A DNA stretch of 64,000 nt from Cyclobacteriaceae bacterium (GCA_016787565.1 JAEUUG010000013.1:280212-344211), one strand, 5' to 3'. Shown: positions 17,132 to 26,646, counted from the stretch's first letter. Made by a program: numbers and translations. Notes: generated from the letters alone by a model not told the origin.

Positions 17132-17150
17132 TGTAGTTGTTTGTACTACA
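17132..17150. promoter_or_regulatory. Inverted repeat sharing a 13-mer with the site near 12411
   Basis: TGTAGT and ACTACA are inverted around a 7-bp spacer. Positions 17138-17150 repeat exactly the TGTTTGTACTACA of the other site. It lies about 215-230 bp upstream of the secreted-protein pair. The shared word suggests that the signalling operon and the surface-protein operon respond to one regulator; this is inference. Confidence 0.4.
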
Positions 17151-17203
17151 TCGCTATTCCCCGAAGCGAAGAAGTAAGTATTTTATATATAGTAGATTTT
17201 TTA

Positions 17204-17217
17204 GGAATATATATTCC
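17204..17217. promoter_or_regulatory. Perfect 14-bp palindrome GGAATATATATTCC
   Basis: The palindrome lies about 20 bp beyond the stop of the LuxR-type regulator gene, in the intergenic region before the secreted-protein pair. It is too AT-rich for a strong terminator and lacks a T tract, so a protein-binding site is more likely. Function is unproven. Confidence 0.25.
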
Positions 17218-17236
17218 GATCATGGCCTACAGCATG

Positions 17237-17863
17237 CTATACCAGTCCATGATCGACTGCATACCGAATAAGCTCCGCGTTGTTTTTGAGCGACAACTTT
17301 TCTAAAAGTCGTGCGCGGTATGTACTGATGGTATTCACACTAAGTGATAATTGTTCACCAATTTCTGAAACCGTCCTTCCTGAGCCAATCAACTGAAGCA
17401 CCTGCATTTCCCGATCTGAAAGTAGTTCGTGTGCAGGCTTGTTACCGGTATCAGTGTGAGCTTCGGCTAATATATCGGCTACAGTAGCTGATATATATTT
17501 CTTGCCAGCCATTACTTTGCTTATTGCTATAAGCAGTTCATCGACTGCGCTCTCTTTATTTAAAAAACCAGAAGCCCCAGCTTTGAGCACACGCAGTGCA
17601 TATTGATCTTCCGGGTGAGCGCTCAGCATGAGAATAGGTGTTTGGACCCCATTCGCACGAATTTGTTTCAACGTCTCTACACCATTTCTGCCTGGCATGG
17701 AAATATCCATTAAGATTATGTTCCATGATTGTTTGTTTACTTGCTCAAGGACTCCATGACTATTCTCTACCTCTGCAATGACAGCGTCCGGGTAGGCTTC
17801 GTGAATCAGCTCTACTAAGCCCTTACGGACTATTGCATGGTCGTCTGCAATTAAGATGTTCAT
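17237..17863 (-). CDS. NarL/FixJ-type response regulator (REC + LuxR HTH)
   Basis: The 208-residue protein has a receiver with Asp7/Asp8 and acceptor Asp53 (IILMDISMPGRNGVETL). The C-terminal LuxR helix-turn-helix begins at about 145 (LSDREMQVLQLIGSGRTVSEIGEQLSLS...). It overlaps by 4 bp the large CHASE-PAS kinase, whose HisKA_3 domain is the type that pairs with NarL-family regulators. They therefore form a probable cognate two-component system. Confidence 0.94.
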   Translation of the reverse strand: MNILIADDHAIVRKGLVELIHEAYPDAVIAEVENSHGVLEQVNKQSWNIILMDISMPGRNGVETLKQIRANGVQTPILMLSAHPEDQYALRVLKAGASGFLNKESAVDELLIAISKVMAGKKYISATVADILAEAHTDTGNKPAHELLSDREMQVLQLIGSGRTVSEIGEQLSLSVNTISTYRARLLEKLSLKNNAELIRYAVDHGLV

Positions 17864-20800
17864 TCTATTGGCTGAGATAGTAAAGCTAATGGAATTTGTA
17901 GCTTAACAATCGTTCCGGCACCTTTTTTACTCTTTATATTCAATTCAGAACCCACCATGAGTGCCCTTTCCCGCATACCGATTAAACCCAGCGTACCCTT
18001 ATTCCTCACCTCCTTGTCGTCAAACCCCTGCCCATTGTCTTGCACCGTCAATATCATATGAGTAGAAGTTTTTTGAAAGGTTGATTCCACCTGAGTAGCT
18101 TTTGCATGGCGCGCTACGTTGGTTAGTGCCTCCTGATAAATTCTAAAAACGGTTGTTGCAAGTTGCCTTTCTGTCTTCAGATCGTCCACTTCCGATTTAA
18201 AAATGCAGGCTATTTCATATTTCTTTTCAAACTCAGCACTCTGCCACTCGAGGGCCGCTACTAATCCAAGATCATCCAAGATACCCGGTCGCAAATCACT
18301 TGAAATTCTTCTAATGGTCTTTACTGTGTGATCCATGAGCGAAAGCATTCCTGATAATTTATCCTGTATGATAGTTTGCTCGCTGCTAATTTTTTTTGAC
18401 AGCCACGAAGCATCCATCTTTAGTCCGGTTAGTTGCTGGCCTAACTCATCGTGCACCTCGCGTGCAATGCGTGTTCGCTCGTCTTCGCGCACCTGCTCTA
18501 AGTGTGCAGTAAGCCTTTTAATCTCTTCTGTATACACCAGTAGCTCTTTCTCTGCTTTGATGCGATCGGTAATATCAATGCCTACCCCAATCAGGTAGTT
18601 GTTTCCATTGCTTTCTATTTTGTGACAACTGAAAAAGTAGGGGATTTTCTTTTTGTCTTTCGTGAAAAAATGAGCCGTTCCTGACTCCCAACCCGCGGTA
18701 AAAGCAGTATCTATTTTCTTCTTTAACAAAGGTTTTTCGTCTTCATCATAAAAATCAAGTAAGTGCATACTCCTGATTTCTTCCGGACTGTATCCGGAAA
18801 TGTCTTCATAGTTTTTATTCCACCTGGAAAAAGCACCTTTATCATCGCATAAATAAAAAATACCGGGCAGGCTATTAATGAGTGAATCGGAGAAAAATTT
18901 TTCTGTTTGGATAAGCACTTCTGCCTTCTTGCTCTCCGTAATGTCGTGCGCAGTAATAAACACACCAATTATTTCATTTTCTTCATTCCGTGATGGCTTA
19001 TATTTTGCAAAAAATGTATTGACAGACCCGTCACTGGAAGGAAGTTCAAGCTCTATCTCTTGCGTTTTCCCCGACAATACGTTGTCATAGATATTTTTAA
19101 GAATCTCTCTGTGCTCCGGTCTAACATATTCAATAATTGATTTGCCCTTTTCTACGGTATAGCCTAAGTACTGTTCATTTAATGTATTAAACTGCTTGTT
19201 AAAGGAAACGATATGAAGATTACTATCCAGAAGTACAAATATCTCTTCTGTATTGTCCATCAAAAGAGCCTTTTCAATTTCCGCTATTTTGCGCTCCGTA
19301 ATATCCTGACAGGTTCCAGCTGCCCGATACGGTTCATGTTGAACTCTCCACCGTTCCTCTACCCATTTCACCTGACCGCTTTGTGTAATGATCCGATGTT
19401 CGATCACACATTTGTCTCCACACTGAAAGGATTCACCAAATGCCTGATCTACTTTATCCCGATCGTGAGGGTGAACGAAATCTAAAAAGGTAGTGTGTGT
19501 TGGCTTAAAGGTAGCGGGATCCAACTCAAAAATGTGATAGGTTTGCAGCGACCAAATTACCTGCAGGGTTACCAAATCTGTTTCCCAACTGCCAACGTTG
19601 GCTACGGATTGTGCTTCAATCAGCCGGGCTTCATTTATTTCAATTAACTTATCCTTTTCTCTTAACTCTGTAATATCCTGGTAAAAAACAGTGAGTCCAT
19701 CCACTGAGGGGTAGCATTTTACAGCAAACCATTTTTTCATGTGTGCATAAAAGCTTTCAAAAATTACTGTCTTCTTATCCTTCCAGGCTTCGTGATATTT
19801 ATCCCAAAAAATAGTTCCACGCAGTTCAGGATGTACATCCCAAATTACTCTTCCCAGCGTAGCTTCGCGGCCAGCATGATGGTCTACCAAGGCAGCATCA
19901 TTTAAATAAGTATAGCGCCACTCGGTATCCAATGAAAAAAACTTGTCGCTGATACGCTGTAGAACAGCTTCTTTTTCCTTGTAAGCCTTTCTAATCTCAT
20001 GCTCTGACTTTTTTTGCTGGGTGATATCCCGAAAGAAAACGGATAATCCGTCTGCAGCCGGGTAGAGGTGAATGCTAAGCCACTTCTCCTGGGTGGGCAA
20101 ATAGAATTCAATATCCGCATAGCGCTGATCGGCAATTGCTTTTTGATAGGCGTTATAGATCGACTCGTTTTTTAGTTCGGGAAACTCTTCCCAAATATTT
20201 TTTCCTATCAACTTACTCGCGTTTAACCCGAGTGCCAGTTCTGCTGCTGTATTTATGTATCGAAAATGCCATTCGCGGTCATACGAAATGAATCCATCAC
20301 TCACGCGCTCCAATGTAGTTTTAAATTGATTTTGAGAATCAATTGCCATGGCTGTTTTTTCATTTACCAATTGTCGCAGTCTGGCCGGTTGTTGCACTAA
20401 ATGCCAGGCAAATACGCCCCCGGTTAAGGATAAGAGCAAACCCACAACAGAAAAGGTGATATTGAAAAAAAGTCTATCGTATTTTTTCGGCATCACCATT
20501 ACTTTCCAATCCCCGGCAGGCACATCTATATTGGCATAGACCCATCGATCTTCATCAACAGGGTGCGACAAAAAATATTCTTCCCGTTGCGTAGTGGGGT
20601 TTGTTTTTGATAGCTGATAGTAAAACGCACTTTGCTGTGTGGTGTCAATGCCAATAGCCTTCACTAGTGTACTTAGTCTGAGGATCACCGCTGCAAAGCC
20701 CTGAAATTCATTCTTTTTAAATATTGGAAGCCTCGCTATTATGCCACGACCGCCTTGCTTTAACGTATATGGTCCTGCAAAGAAAATCTCTTCATTTTCT

Positions 20801-21195
20801 ATATGCCTGTACGCTTCACGACCCCTTATACTGTCACTAAAAATATCAAATCCCATCGCGGCCTCATTGCCCGCGGATGGATAGGTGTGTGTAATGACTC
20901 CTTTATGGGTGAGCTGTAGGGCATCAATATAAGGCGATGATTGTAATATGGTATGAGCGATACTGTCAAATTGTGCTGGCACACCATATTCGGTAACAAT
21001 AAACCCGAGCGTTTTTATAGCTGACAGGCTATAGGTAATGACAGAATTCAGTCGATCTTTCACATCCTGAAGTTCCCGCAACACATATTGCTCTTCAGCC
21101 TCTTTACGGATAAGATATCGTTGGTATGATAGAAACTGTGTCAGCAGCAGCAGACAGCTAAAAACAGTAATTCCGATAAAGCCTGATCTTATCAT
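17860..21195 (-). CDS. CHASE-PAS(5) sensor histidine kinase, HisKA_3 type
   Basis: The 1111-residue protein has a membrane segment at about 7-25, a periplasmic CHASE-like sensor (about 60-210, with DALQLTHKGVITHTYP, REAYRHIENEEIFFAGPY and RLPIF) and a second membrane segment at about 243-265. Five PAS domains follow (about 290-395, 410-515, 525-640, 650-760 and 770-885). The HisKA_3 dimerisation domain carries His915 (IAREVHDELGQQL), and a NarX-type ATPase domain ends the protein (YQEALTNVARHAKA, DNGQGFD, GLIGMRERA). Periplasmic CHASE domains bind small ligands; the ligand here is unknown. It is coupled to the NarL-type regulator by a 4-bp overlap. Confidence 0.93.
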   Translation of the reverse strand: MIRSGFIGITVFSCLLLLTQFLSYQRYLIRKEAEEQYVLRELQDVKDRLNSVITYSLSAIKTLGFIVTEYGVPAQFDSIAHTILQSSPYIDALQLTHKGVITHTYPSAGNEAAMGFDIFSDSIRGREAYRHIENEEIFFAGPYTLKQGGRGIIARLPIFKKNEFQGFAAVILRLSTLVKAIGIDTTQQSAFYYQLSKTNPTTQREEYFLSHPVDEDRWVYANIDVPAGDWKVMVMPKKYDRLFFNITFSVVGLLLSLTGGVFAWHLVQQPARLRQLVNEKTAMAIDSQNQFKTTLERVSDGFISYDREWHFRYINTAAELALGLNASKLIGKNIWEEFPELKNESIYNAYQKAIADQRYADIEFYLPTQEKWLSIHLYPAADGLSVFFRDITQQKKSEHEIRKAYKEKEAVLQRISDKFFSLDTEWRYTYLNDAALVDHHAGREATLGRVIWDVHPELRGTIFWDKYHEAWKDKKTVIFESFYAHMKKWFAVKCYPSVDGLTVFYQDITELREKDKLIEINEARLIEAQSVANVGSWETDLVTLQVIWSLQTYHIFELDPATFKPTHTTFLDFVHPHDRDKVDQAFGESFQCGDKCVIEHRIITQSGQVKWVEERWRVQHEPYRAAGTCQDITERKIAEIEKALLMDNTEEIFVLLDSNLHIVSFNKQFNTLNEQYLGYTVEKGKSIIEYVRPEHREILKNIYDNVLSGKTQEIELELPSSDGSVNTFFAKYKPSRNEENEIIGVFITAHDITESKKAEVLIQTEKFFSDSLINSLPGIFYLCDDKGAFSRWNKNYEDISGYSPEEIRSMHLLDFYDEDEKPLLKKKIDTAFTAGWESGTAHFFTKDKKKIPYFFSCHKIESNGNNYLIGVGIDITDRIKAEKELLVYTEEIKRLTAHLEQVREDERTRIAREVHDELGQQLTGLKMDASWLSKKISSEQTIIQDKLSGMLSLMDHTVKTIRRISSDLRPGILDDLGLVAALEWQSAEFEKKYEIACIFKSEVDDLKTERQLATTVFRIYQEALTNVARHAKATQVESTFQKTSTHMILTVQDNGQGFDDKEVRNKGTLGLIGMRERALMVGSELNIKSKKGAGTIVKLQIPLALLSQPIE

Positions 21196-21510
21196 AGGAG
21201 AATAGATTTACGCAAATAATGACAACAAAGGGTAGTCTATAAAAACACAACTGTTCAGAATCCGGAAAACCCCCTTGAAATGATCTATTTCGATAGAAGG
21301 TTTTGATATGAAGCTAATTTAGTAATTATTATGAATTGGTAGTCGAATAGTAATGTTGAATTCGCTCAACGAACTTTTGTTGATGTGTACAGTAATATAG
21401 GACTTTGGACTATCGGCTGTAAAAGTTGAGAAAATTCCTTCCAAGCTTGTGTTGGTTGTCTTGTCAAGGACTGTGATGCAGAAAATGAAGCGTGAATTTT
21501 CAAACTAAAA
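21196..21510. other. Intergenic region, no gene recognised
   Basis: This 315-bp stretch lies between a receiver gene and the CHASE kinase gene, both on the minus strand. Short open frames in it overlap the end of the receiver gene in another frame and have no family features. A promoter for the CHASE kinase is probably here, but no clear TAnnTTTG box was found. Confidence 0.4.
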
Positions 21511-21936
21511 TCATTCTTCCCCGGGTAGTGAACAATATCGGCTAATAACTTCGTCAAGCATTTCTTTTGTAAGGGGTTTTGTTCTAATCTCAGCCAATAC
21601 CTCCTCCTTGCTTGCCAAGGCTTTGTCATCTGGATTGTCGGATGTTGTGAGCATAATGATTATCATCTTTTTTTGAAAGTCTTTATCCAGTTTCTTGTAC
21701 TCCTCAATAAACTCCCATCCATTCATGCGTGGCATATTGATATCAAGAAAGATTAAATCAGGATGGTTATTTGGCTGATTGTGTTGACTTGTTTTTAAAT
21801 GGGTAATCGCTTCTTCTCCCGATTCCTTAATCACAATACTTTGTGCTGCTGCGCTTTTCAAGATGACTCTTTTGTGAAAGAAGTTGTCATCCCTATTATC
21901 ATCTATAAGCATAATACACGGTACTTTCTTTGCCAT
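21511..21936 (-). CDS. Single-domain response regulator receiver
   Basis: The 141-residue receiver has the acidic pair at Asp12/Asp13, acceptor Asp65 ([16 protein letters not shown]) and the conserved Lys in [10 protein letters not shown]. It starts 2 bp after the stop of the two-PAS kinase and is very likely its phosphorylation partner. It resembles the stand-alone receiver at 6876, suggesting that both belong to one expanded family. Confidence 0.93.
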   Translation of the reverse strand: MAKKVPCIMLIDDNRDDNFFHKRVILKSAAAQSIVIKESGEEAITHLKTSQHNQPNNHPDLIFLDINMPRMNGWEFIEEYKKLDKDFQKKMIIIMLTTSDNPDDKALASKEEVLAEIRTKPLTKEMLDEVISRYCSLPGEE

Positions 21937-21938
21937 GA

Positions 21939-23375
21939 TTAAATGGTTTCAACTGTGAATCTAAACGTGCTTCCTATTCCTGGCGCTGACTCTACCCATA
22001 TTTTGCCCCCATGCATTTCCACTATTTTTTTGCAATTGGCTAATCCTATTCCATACCCTTCTGCCTCCTGGTCTGTATTTAGTCGTTGGAAGATCTGAAA
22101 TATCCGATCGAAATGGTGCTCCTCAATTCCCTTCCCATTGTCGGATACATAAAATTCATGATGTCCTTTTGAATTTAAGCTACAACCTATTTTTATTTCA
22201 GGCTGGGTATCTTTTTTTCTAAACTTGATCGCATTGTTAATCAGGTTAAGGAACAATTGCATGAATTCAGTTTCATAGGCTTGTATAACCGGTAAATGTT
22301 CAATGATGAGTACCGTACCTGATGTTTTTATGAGGCTGTTCAGGTCAGATACCACATTTTTTACGACTTCATTACAATCTACAGAAACCAGTTTATTGTT
22401 TTTTCCAAGTCTTGAAAATTCCAGTAATGTTCGCACCAACATACTCATGCGTACGGTGGCACGTGAAATGGTTTGTAAATGATTTTTTGCTTCCGGGTCT
22501 AATTTATCCGAAAAATCTTCTTCTAGAATTTGAATGTAGTTGGATACGGTGCGTAAGGGTTCCTGTAAATCGTGTGAGGCAATATAGTTAAACTGCTCGA
22601 GTTCTTTATTTTTTGACTCGAGGGCTATCAATACTTCATGTTTTTTTCGTTCTGTGATGTCAATAATGGATGCGAGCACCACAGTTTCCTGGTCAGTTTC
22701 AATAGGGTTTAAACCAATTTCCACTGGAAATTGAGTCCCATCTTTGCGAAGGGCAAACAACTCTCTTCCGGCACCCATCGAGCGCACAGATGGAGAATGG
22801 AAATAAGACTCCCGCAAATGAGGATGATTTTCACCAAATTGTTTAGGAATCAGTATTTCTAATTGGTTGCCAATAAGTTCATTCCGGTGATAGCCAAATA
22901 ATTTTTCAGTCTGTGCATTGATCAGCGTGATCTCGCCATCCTTATTGGCAAGTATCATGGCATTTGGAGCCGATTCGACCACCAACTTGAACCGCTCTTC
23001 TGCTTTCTTTCTTGCCGTGATATCAATAATGGAAATGAGTACCATGGTTCCGTCTATTGTGGTCAGGGGATTCAACCCTACTTCAACCGGAAATTCTGAT
23101 TTGTCTTTCCGCATGGCAAATAGCTCCCGACCTGAACCCATTGCTCGGGTTTCCGGTTCGGTAAAAAAATGATTGCGCAAGTGGGGGTGATGTTTGTGGT
23201 ATCGGCTTGGAATTAAAATTTCTACTGTTTGGCTAATTAATTCAATCTTACTAAATCCAAATAATTTTTCTGTTTGATGATTAGCATAGGCAATCTTCCC
23301 TTCTTTATTGACAAGTATAATGGCATTAGGGGTTGCTTCTACAATAGCTTGAAAGGTAAGTTCTGAGTGTTTCAT
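21939..23375 (-). CDS. Soluble histidine kinase with tandem duplicated PAS domains
   Basis: The 478-residue protein contains two closely similar PAS domains (about 8-120 and 127-243). Both carry ANxx[16 protein letters not shown], the 'LIPxxxxxxHPHLRxxxFxxPxxRxMGxGRELFA' pattern and [18 protein letters not shown], so they arose by internal duplication. A HisKA domain with His268 ([14 protein letters not shown]) and a HATPase_c domain ([31 protein letters not shown]) follow. It is cytoplasmic with no membrane segment. It is the first gene of the second signalling block, 2 bp from its receiver. Confidence 0.93.
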   Translation of the reverse strand: MKHSELTFQAIVEATPNAIILVNKEGKIAYANHQTEKLFGFSKIELISQTVEILIPSRYHKHHPHLRNHFFTEPETRAMGSGRELFAMRKDKSEFPVEVGLNPLTTIDGTMVLISIIDITARKKAEERFKLVVESAPNAMILANKDGEITLINAQTEKLFGYHRNELIGNQLEILIPKQFGENHPHLRESYFHSPSVRSMGAGRELFALRKDGTQFPVEIGLNPIETDQETVVLASIIDITERKKHEVLIALESKNKELEQFNYIASHDLQEPLRTVSNYIQILEEDFSDKLDPEAKNHLQTISRATVRMSMLVRTLLEFSRLGKNNKLVSVDCNEVVKNVVSDLNSLIKTSGTVLIIEHLPVIQAYETEFMQLFLNLINNAIKFRKKDTQPEIKIGCSLNSKGHHEFYVSDNGKGIEEHHFDRIFQIFQRLNTDQEAEGYGIGLANCKKIVEMHGGKIWVESAPGIGSTFRFTVETI

Positions 23376-23597
23376 CTTTGATTCACTTTATGGGGTACTT
23401 TTTTAAGCCTGTCGGTAACGTGAGCGTTAGTTATGATTCGTAAAGGAATACAGGGAGACCAGCATGCCACCAGGTAGGTATAAAGTGAATTCAACTCCCT
23501 GTTTGTCATTCTAAATTATGAAAATACTTTTAATACTTTCATTTAATTCCACTATCTGTTCATTTTGTCGCACACGAGATCTTCCTATCTACCAAAT

Positions 23598-23627
23598 AAA
23601 AAGGGCCGGTCCATACGGCACCGGCCC
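23598..23627 (-). terminator. Rho-independent terminator after the PD40 gene
   Basis: The stem GGGCCGGT/ACCGGCCC (23603-23610 with 23620-23627) has a 9-nt loop. On the minus strand it is followed by a run of five T residues. It lies 27 bp beyond the stop of the PD40 protein gene and is the clearest intrinsic terminator in the window. Confidence 0.85.
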
Positions 23628-23653
23628 GACCCAAAGGCCCAACAAACAAAAGA

Positions 23654-24727
23654 TTACAGAGAAGCCAACGCTGAAGCGATGCCCGTAGATTTCTTTTCCT
23701 TCCGTTGGAAGAATAAATCTTCCATGGAAATTTTATACAAGTTCACATTGTGCACATTGACTTGCTTGGAGAATGTAGCCACTGAACCACATGAGGAAAT
23801 GCTGAAAAACTCATCGTCCATTATGCCATTAACTGCGGGGCCAAGGTTTTCCGGTTCACTCCAGTTGGTCCACGAGTCATCCAGCCTGCGCGTAACAAAG
23901 ATATCATACCCACCATAACCGTTATGGCCTTTTGAAGCAAAGTACAGCGACTTCAGGTCATCGGCCAGGAAAGGAGATGATTCTTCATCTTCTGTATTGA
24001 TAACACCGCCCATGTTGATGGGTTGACTACCATGCGTTCCATCCCAGAAACTCACGTACAAATCACGGCCTCCATAGGCGTCACCACGCTGCACGGAAGA
24101 GATGATCACACCACTCTTTAGCGACACGTAACGGTTTTCGTGTTGCGACATGTTGTAGTCATCATGTATTGTAATGGCGATGGGTTGTGACCACTGGCCG
24201 CGAACATTGACACTATAAGAAAGTCCGGCTTTCATCTTCCCGTTCTTATGGTATCGGTTGCCCAAGATGATGGTGTCACCTGTTGTGCTAACATTGTTGA
24301 CGAAGTTGGGGCCACTATTGTTTAAAAATCCTGGTAGGCGAATCGGCTCTGACCACACCTGTGTTTCTCTGTCATACCCTGAGTACCAGATATCTTCCTG
24401 ATCGGAGATGCCGCCTGTGTTGAGTGGATGGTTTACACGGCTGAAGTATAGTCGGTTACCGCAGGGTGCCAAGGCAGGCTTGACCTCATGATAGGCACTA
24501 TTAATAGATGCCTGCAGTGGTGTAGCCTCCGCTTCAAGGTTTATACCTTGAATATGACGGATATTGTTACCGGCATTTTTTATACGATTGATTGGGTTTG
24601 CGTCCGTGTAGTTGACGGAGCTGAACGCGGGCTGAGCGAAGCAGGAATAAATTCCAGTCGTCAAGAAGACCAGGCATATCAACAAGGTGTTGGTAGCGCG
24701 TACTTTAATTTCATTGCAGAGTGTCAT
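23654..24727 (-). CDS. Secreted PD40/WD40-like beta-propeller protein
   Basis: The 357-residue protein has a hydrophobic signal segment at about 14-32. Several PD40 repeats follow (APCGNRLYFSRVNHPL, EDIWYSGYDRETQVWSEP, SPFLADDLKSLYFASKGHNGYGGYDIFVTRR, WSEPENLGPAVNG). PD40 propellers occur in TolB and in OmpA- and T9SS-associated proteins of Bacteroidota (PorE-like). Here the propeller stands alone, with no OmpA or TPR domain, so it is not a full PorE. It is transcribed singly and ends in a strong terminator. Its role may be envelope-related; this is inference. Confidence 0.8.
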   Translation of the reverse strand: MTLCNEIKVRATNTLLICLVFLTTGIYSCFAQPAFSSVNYTDANPINRIKNAGNNIRHIQGINLEAEATPLQASINSAYHEVKPALAPCGNRLYFSRVNHPLNTGGISDQEDIWYSGYDRETQVWSEPIRLPGFLNNSGPNFVNNVSTTGDTIILGNRYHKNGKMKAGLSYSVNVRGQWSQPIAITIHDDYNMSQHENRYVSLKSGVIISSVQRGDAYGGRDLYVSFWDGTHGSQPINMGGVINTEDEESSPFLADDLKSLYFASKGHNGYGGYDIFVTRRLDDSWTNWSEPENLGPAVNGIMDDEFFSISSCGSVATFSKQVNVHNVNLYKISMEDLFFQRKEKKSTGIASALASL

Positions 24728-24788
24728 ATTCTTTTTTGTTTTATTGTTTGTTTGATGCTGTAAAGGTGGTGTCGATTTCAGCGCCAGA

Positions 24789-24821
24789 AATCAGGGAAAA
24801 CCTGATTTGAAAAAAATCAGG
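24789..24821. repeat. Alternating short inverted repeats (mutually exclusive stems)
   Basis: AATCAGG (24789-24795), CCTGATT (24801-24807) and AATCAGG (24815-24821) allow the middle word to pair with either neighbour. On the minus strand this lies about 60-95 bp upstream of the PD40 gene, possibly in its leader. It could be an attenuator-like switch or simply repeat debris. Confidence 0.35.
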
Positions 24822-24904
24822 CATAAACCCTCCACACGCTATAGTAGATAGGATATTGCTGATTGTTTGAGGTAGTATTTAGGCACAATGCTTAGTCCGA
24901 AGGT

Positions 24905-24938
24905 CTTACACTATCAGGGAAATCCCTGAGGGTGTAAG
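24905..24938. terminator. Long nested hairpin downstream of the exosortase genes
   Basis: The outer arms CTTACAC/GTGTAAG (24905-24911 and 24932-24938) enclose the inner arms TCAGGGA/TCCCTGA (24914-24920 and 24923-24929). The hairpin is strong but has no T tract on either strand, so intrinsic termination is uncertain. It lies about 115 bp past the stop of the last polysaccharide-locus gene and may protect or end that transcript. Confidence 0.4.
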
Positions 24939-25053
24939 GTTAAACCCTGAGGCACAGGAGTAACCGCGGTGAGTTGAAACCGGATTCGTATGAGGTGTCA
25001 TTGGCTCTCTTACGAAATATTATTTGAGAGAGTATGCTGCCTTTTGTAAACAA

Positions 25054-25449
25054 TTACCTCGATTTAATCTGTGCGTAGAAAGCCGGAATGAGCAACAGCA
25101 ATACGATAGGGTTCAGTATAAGACGATGCAAAAAAGATATCATCGGACCGTTGTACCCTGGAAAGTAGAGTTTCAAAATAAAGTACGGGATAAGAATAAA
25201 CACCGTGCCGGCCACCTGAACCCAGATTGAAAAAACGACATACTTCCGTTCTACAAACAAGGCATAGATCAACCCGATGGCAAACAAGTCATTAAGAAAA
25301 AACCGTATCGTGCGGTTGACGAGAAAAGCATAGACCGGCTTAACTTCGGGCATACATAACTTCGCGAGATTTGTTTGTTGAAACAGAAATACTGTGAGCA
25401 AACCCATTACACATATTCCTCCTATTATCCAGCGGCTGGTAACTTTCAT
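25054..25449 (-). CDS. XrtF-associated membrane protein
   Basis: From the ATG used here the protein has 131 residues with three or four hydrophobic segments (IIGGICVMGLLTVFLF, LNDLFAIGLIYALFV, VAGTVFILIPYFILKLYF, LNPIVLLLLIPAFY). Size, topology and position match the small membrane protein that accompanies exosortase XrtF in Bacteroidota. The start codon overlaps the stop of XrtF in ATGA, which fixes the start and implies translational coupling. Its molecular role is not known. Confidence 0.82.
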   Translation of the reverse strand: MKVTSRWIIGGICVMGLLTVFLFQQTNLAKLCMPEVKPVYAFLVNRTIRFFLNDLFAIGLIYALFVERKYVVFSIWVQVAGTVFILIPYFILKLYFPGYNGPMISFLHRLILNPIVLLLLIPAFYAQIKSR

Positions 25450-25976
25450 GGTTTTGAAAATTTCTTCAGCCACACCATCCACAAACCAAAAATCACAGCA
25501 TACAAAAAAGCCGTGAACAAATATTTATGGGTAATGTACATATATCGAGGGATGTACTCTGAAACCACAAACAACAATGCTATCCGAAGCAGGTTCATCA
25601 GGTGTATAATGGCGATACCTGCCGGAATGAACCACAGCATAGAAACGCGCCATGAACTGAAGGCAATAATAAAGGCTACAAAAATGATCATGGTATTGAT
25701 GCCATTGCAACCTTCATAAATCGCCAGGGCGTTGTGGTCGTGATAACGCAGGAGCGTATTGGGTTTGTGTTCATGATCTACCACTTCCGTTTTCCACCCT
25801 GCAACATTCAGCACAGTGGAGGTATGTCGGGCTACGAGATGAGTAACCGGATCAGGCTGCGGATTAAAATTCGTAATAAAAATCCCGTACAGAAGATTGC
25901 CCACCAGGTAAATACCAACAAACTTCAACAGAAAAAAAATAGTTGGCTTAAATTCCTGAATTGAAAATCCTTTCAT
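25446..25976 (-). CDS. xrtF: Exosortase XrtF (membrane cysteine transpeptidase)
   Basis: The 176-residue integral membrane protein has about five hydrophobic segments and the exosortase triad: Cys in YEGCNGINTMIIF, Arg in MNLLRIALLF and His in YITHKYLFTAFLY. Exosortases cleave C-terminal sorting signals and attach proteins to the envelope, and the wider family is linked to exopolysaccharide loci. Its position at the end of a polysaccharide locus fits that link. No obvious target with a PEP-CTERM-like tail was found in the window. The downstream associated protein overlaps it by 4 bp. Confidence 0.88.
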   Translation of the reverse strand: MKGFSIQEFKPTIFFLLKFVGIYLVGNLLYGIFITNFNPQPDPVTHLVARHTSTVLNVAGWKTEVVDHEHKPNTLLRYHDHNALAIYEGCNGINTMIIFVAFIIAFSSWRVSMLWFIPAGIAIIHLMNLLRIALLFVVSEYIPRYMYITHKYLFTAFLYAVIFGLWMVWLKKFSKP

Positions 25977-26016
25977 CTGCAATAATTAAGAAAGACTATA
26001 ATCCGACACACCAACT

Positions 26017-26646
26017 TCATTTGATCTTATTAGCAGGAACACCCGCCACTGTTGTATGAGCTTCAACATCCCACAGCACAACCGATCCCATTCCAACCCT
26101 GGAACTGTTGCCCACCTGGACTCGGTTAAGAATACTAGCACCCGATCCGATCATCACACCTTCACCAATTTTTACTTCCCCTGATATATTCACTCCGGGC
26201 ATGACAGAAGAAAAATTACCAACAGTCGTGTCATGTCCAATAGTTGCATTCAGGTTCAACAAAACATGCTGGCCTATCTGGATATCACATGTCAGGACTA
26301 CTCCCGCTGTTACAATTGTTCCTTCTCCGAGTGCAATGGTGCTTTCTTCCTGCAGGATGGCGGCTGGGTGCACCACTGTAGCAAATCGTTTACCTGAAAC
26401 ACTTATTTTTTCAACCAACTCCCTTTTGAGTTGTGGATTGCCAATCGCTAGAATAAGGAAGTCATCATCACTCAGATTAGCAACTTCTCTCCATCCACCC
26501 ATCACCGGCAGGTTTTTAACGGAAGAACCTCTTGTTTTTCCATCATCAAAAAATCCACGTGGCTCCCAATCCTCAAGCACTTTCATCATGGACAATACTT
26601 CCTTGCCCAAACCTCCGGAACCATAAATGAACAATGGCTTTTTCAT
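26017..26646 (-). CDS. NeuD/PglD-family left-handed beta-helix acyltransferase
   Basis: The 209-residue protein has an N-terminal Rossmann-like part (IYGSGGLGKEVLSMM, ILAIGNPQLKREL) that binds the nucleotide sugar. The hexapeptide-repeat helix from about 95 (VVHPAAILQEESTIALGEGTIV...) carries the catalytic His in NATIGHDTTVG. The family transfers acetyl groups to amino sugars. It overlaps by 4 bp another enzyme of the same family. Two tandem NeuD-like proteins suggest two acylation steps or substrates. It may act with the initiating sugar transferase and the aminotransferase at 2392. Confidence 0.9.
   Translation of the reverse strand: MKKPLFIYGSGGLGKEVLSMMKVLEDWEPRGFFDDGKTRGSSVKNLPVMGGWREVANLSDDDFLILAIGNPQLKRELVEKISVSGKRFATVVHPAAILQEESTIALGEGTIVTAGVVLTCDIQIGQHVLLNLNATIGHDTTVGNFSSVMPGVNISGEVKIGEGVMIGSGASILNRVQVGNSSRVGMGSVVLWDVEAHTTVAGVPANKIK

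Larger units (their letters stand above)
16920..17236. other. Intergenic region between two operons
   Basis: This 317-bp gap lies upstream of the secreted-protein pair and downstream of the LuxR-type regulator. It contains the inverted repeat at 17132-17150, the palindrome at 17204-17217 and a weak CCCTT/AAGGG hairpin near 16989-17003. No credible small gene is seen. Confidence 0.4.
24728..25053. other. Intergenic region rich in hairpins
   Basis: This 326-bp gap separates the exosortase genes from the PD40 gene. It holds two hairpin groups: three alternating AATCAGG/CCTGATT words (24789-24821), which can form either of two mutually exclusive stems, and the strong nested hairpin at 24905-24938. 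No gene is seen. Confidence 0.5.

Noticed and set aside
21366..21629. Minus-strand 87-codon frame
   Set aside because: It overlaps the receiver gene in another frame and has neither conserved motifs nor a start context.
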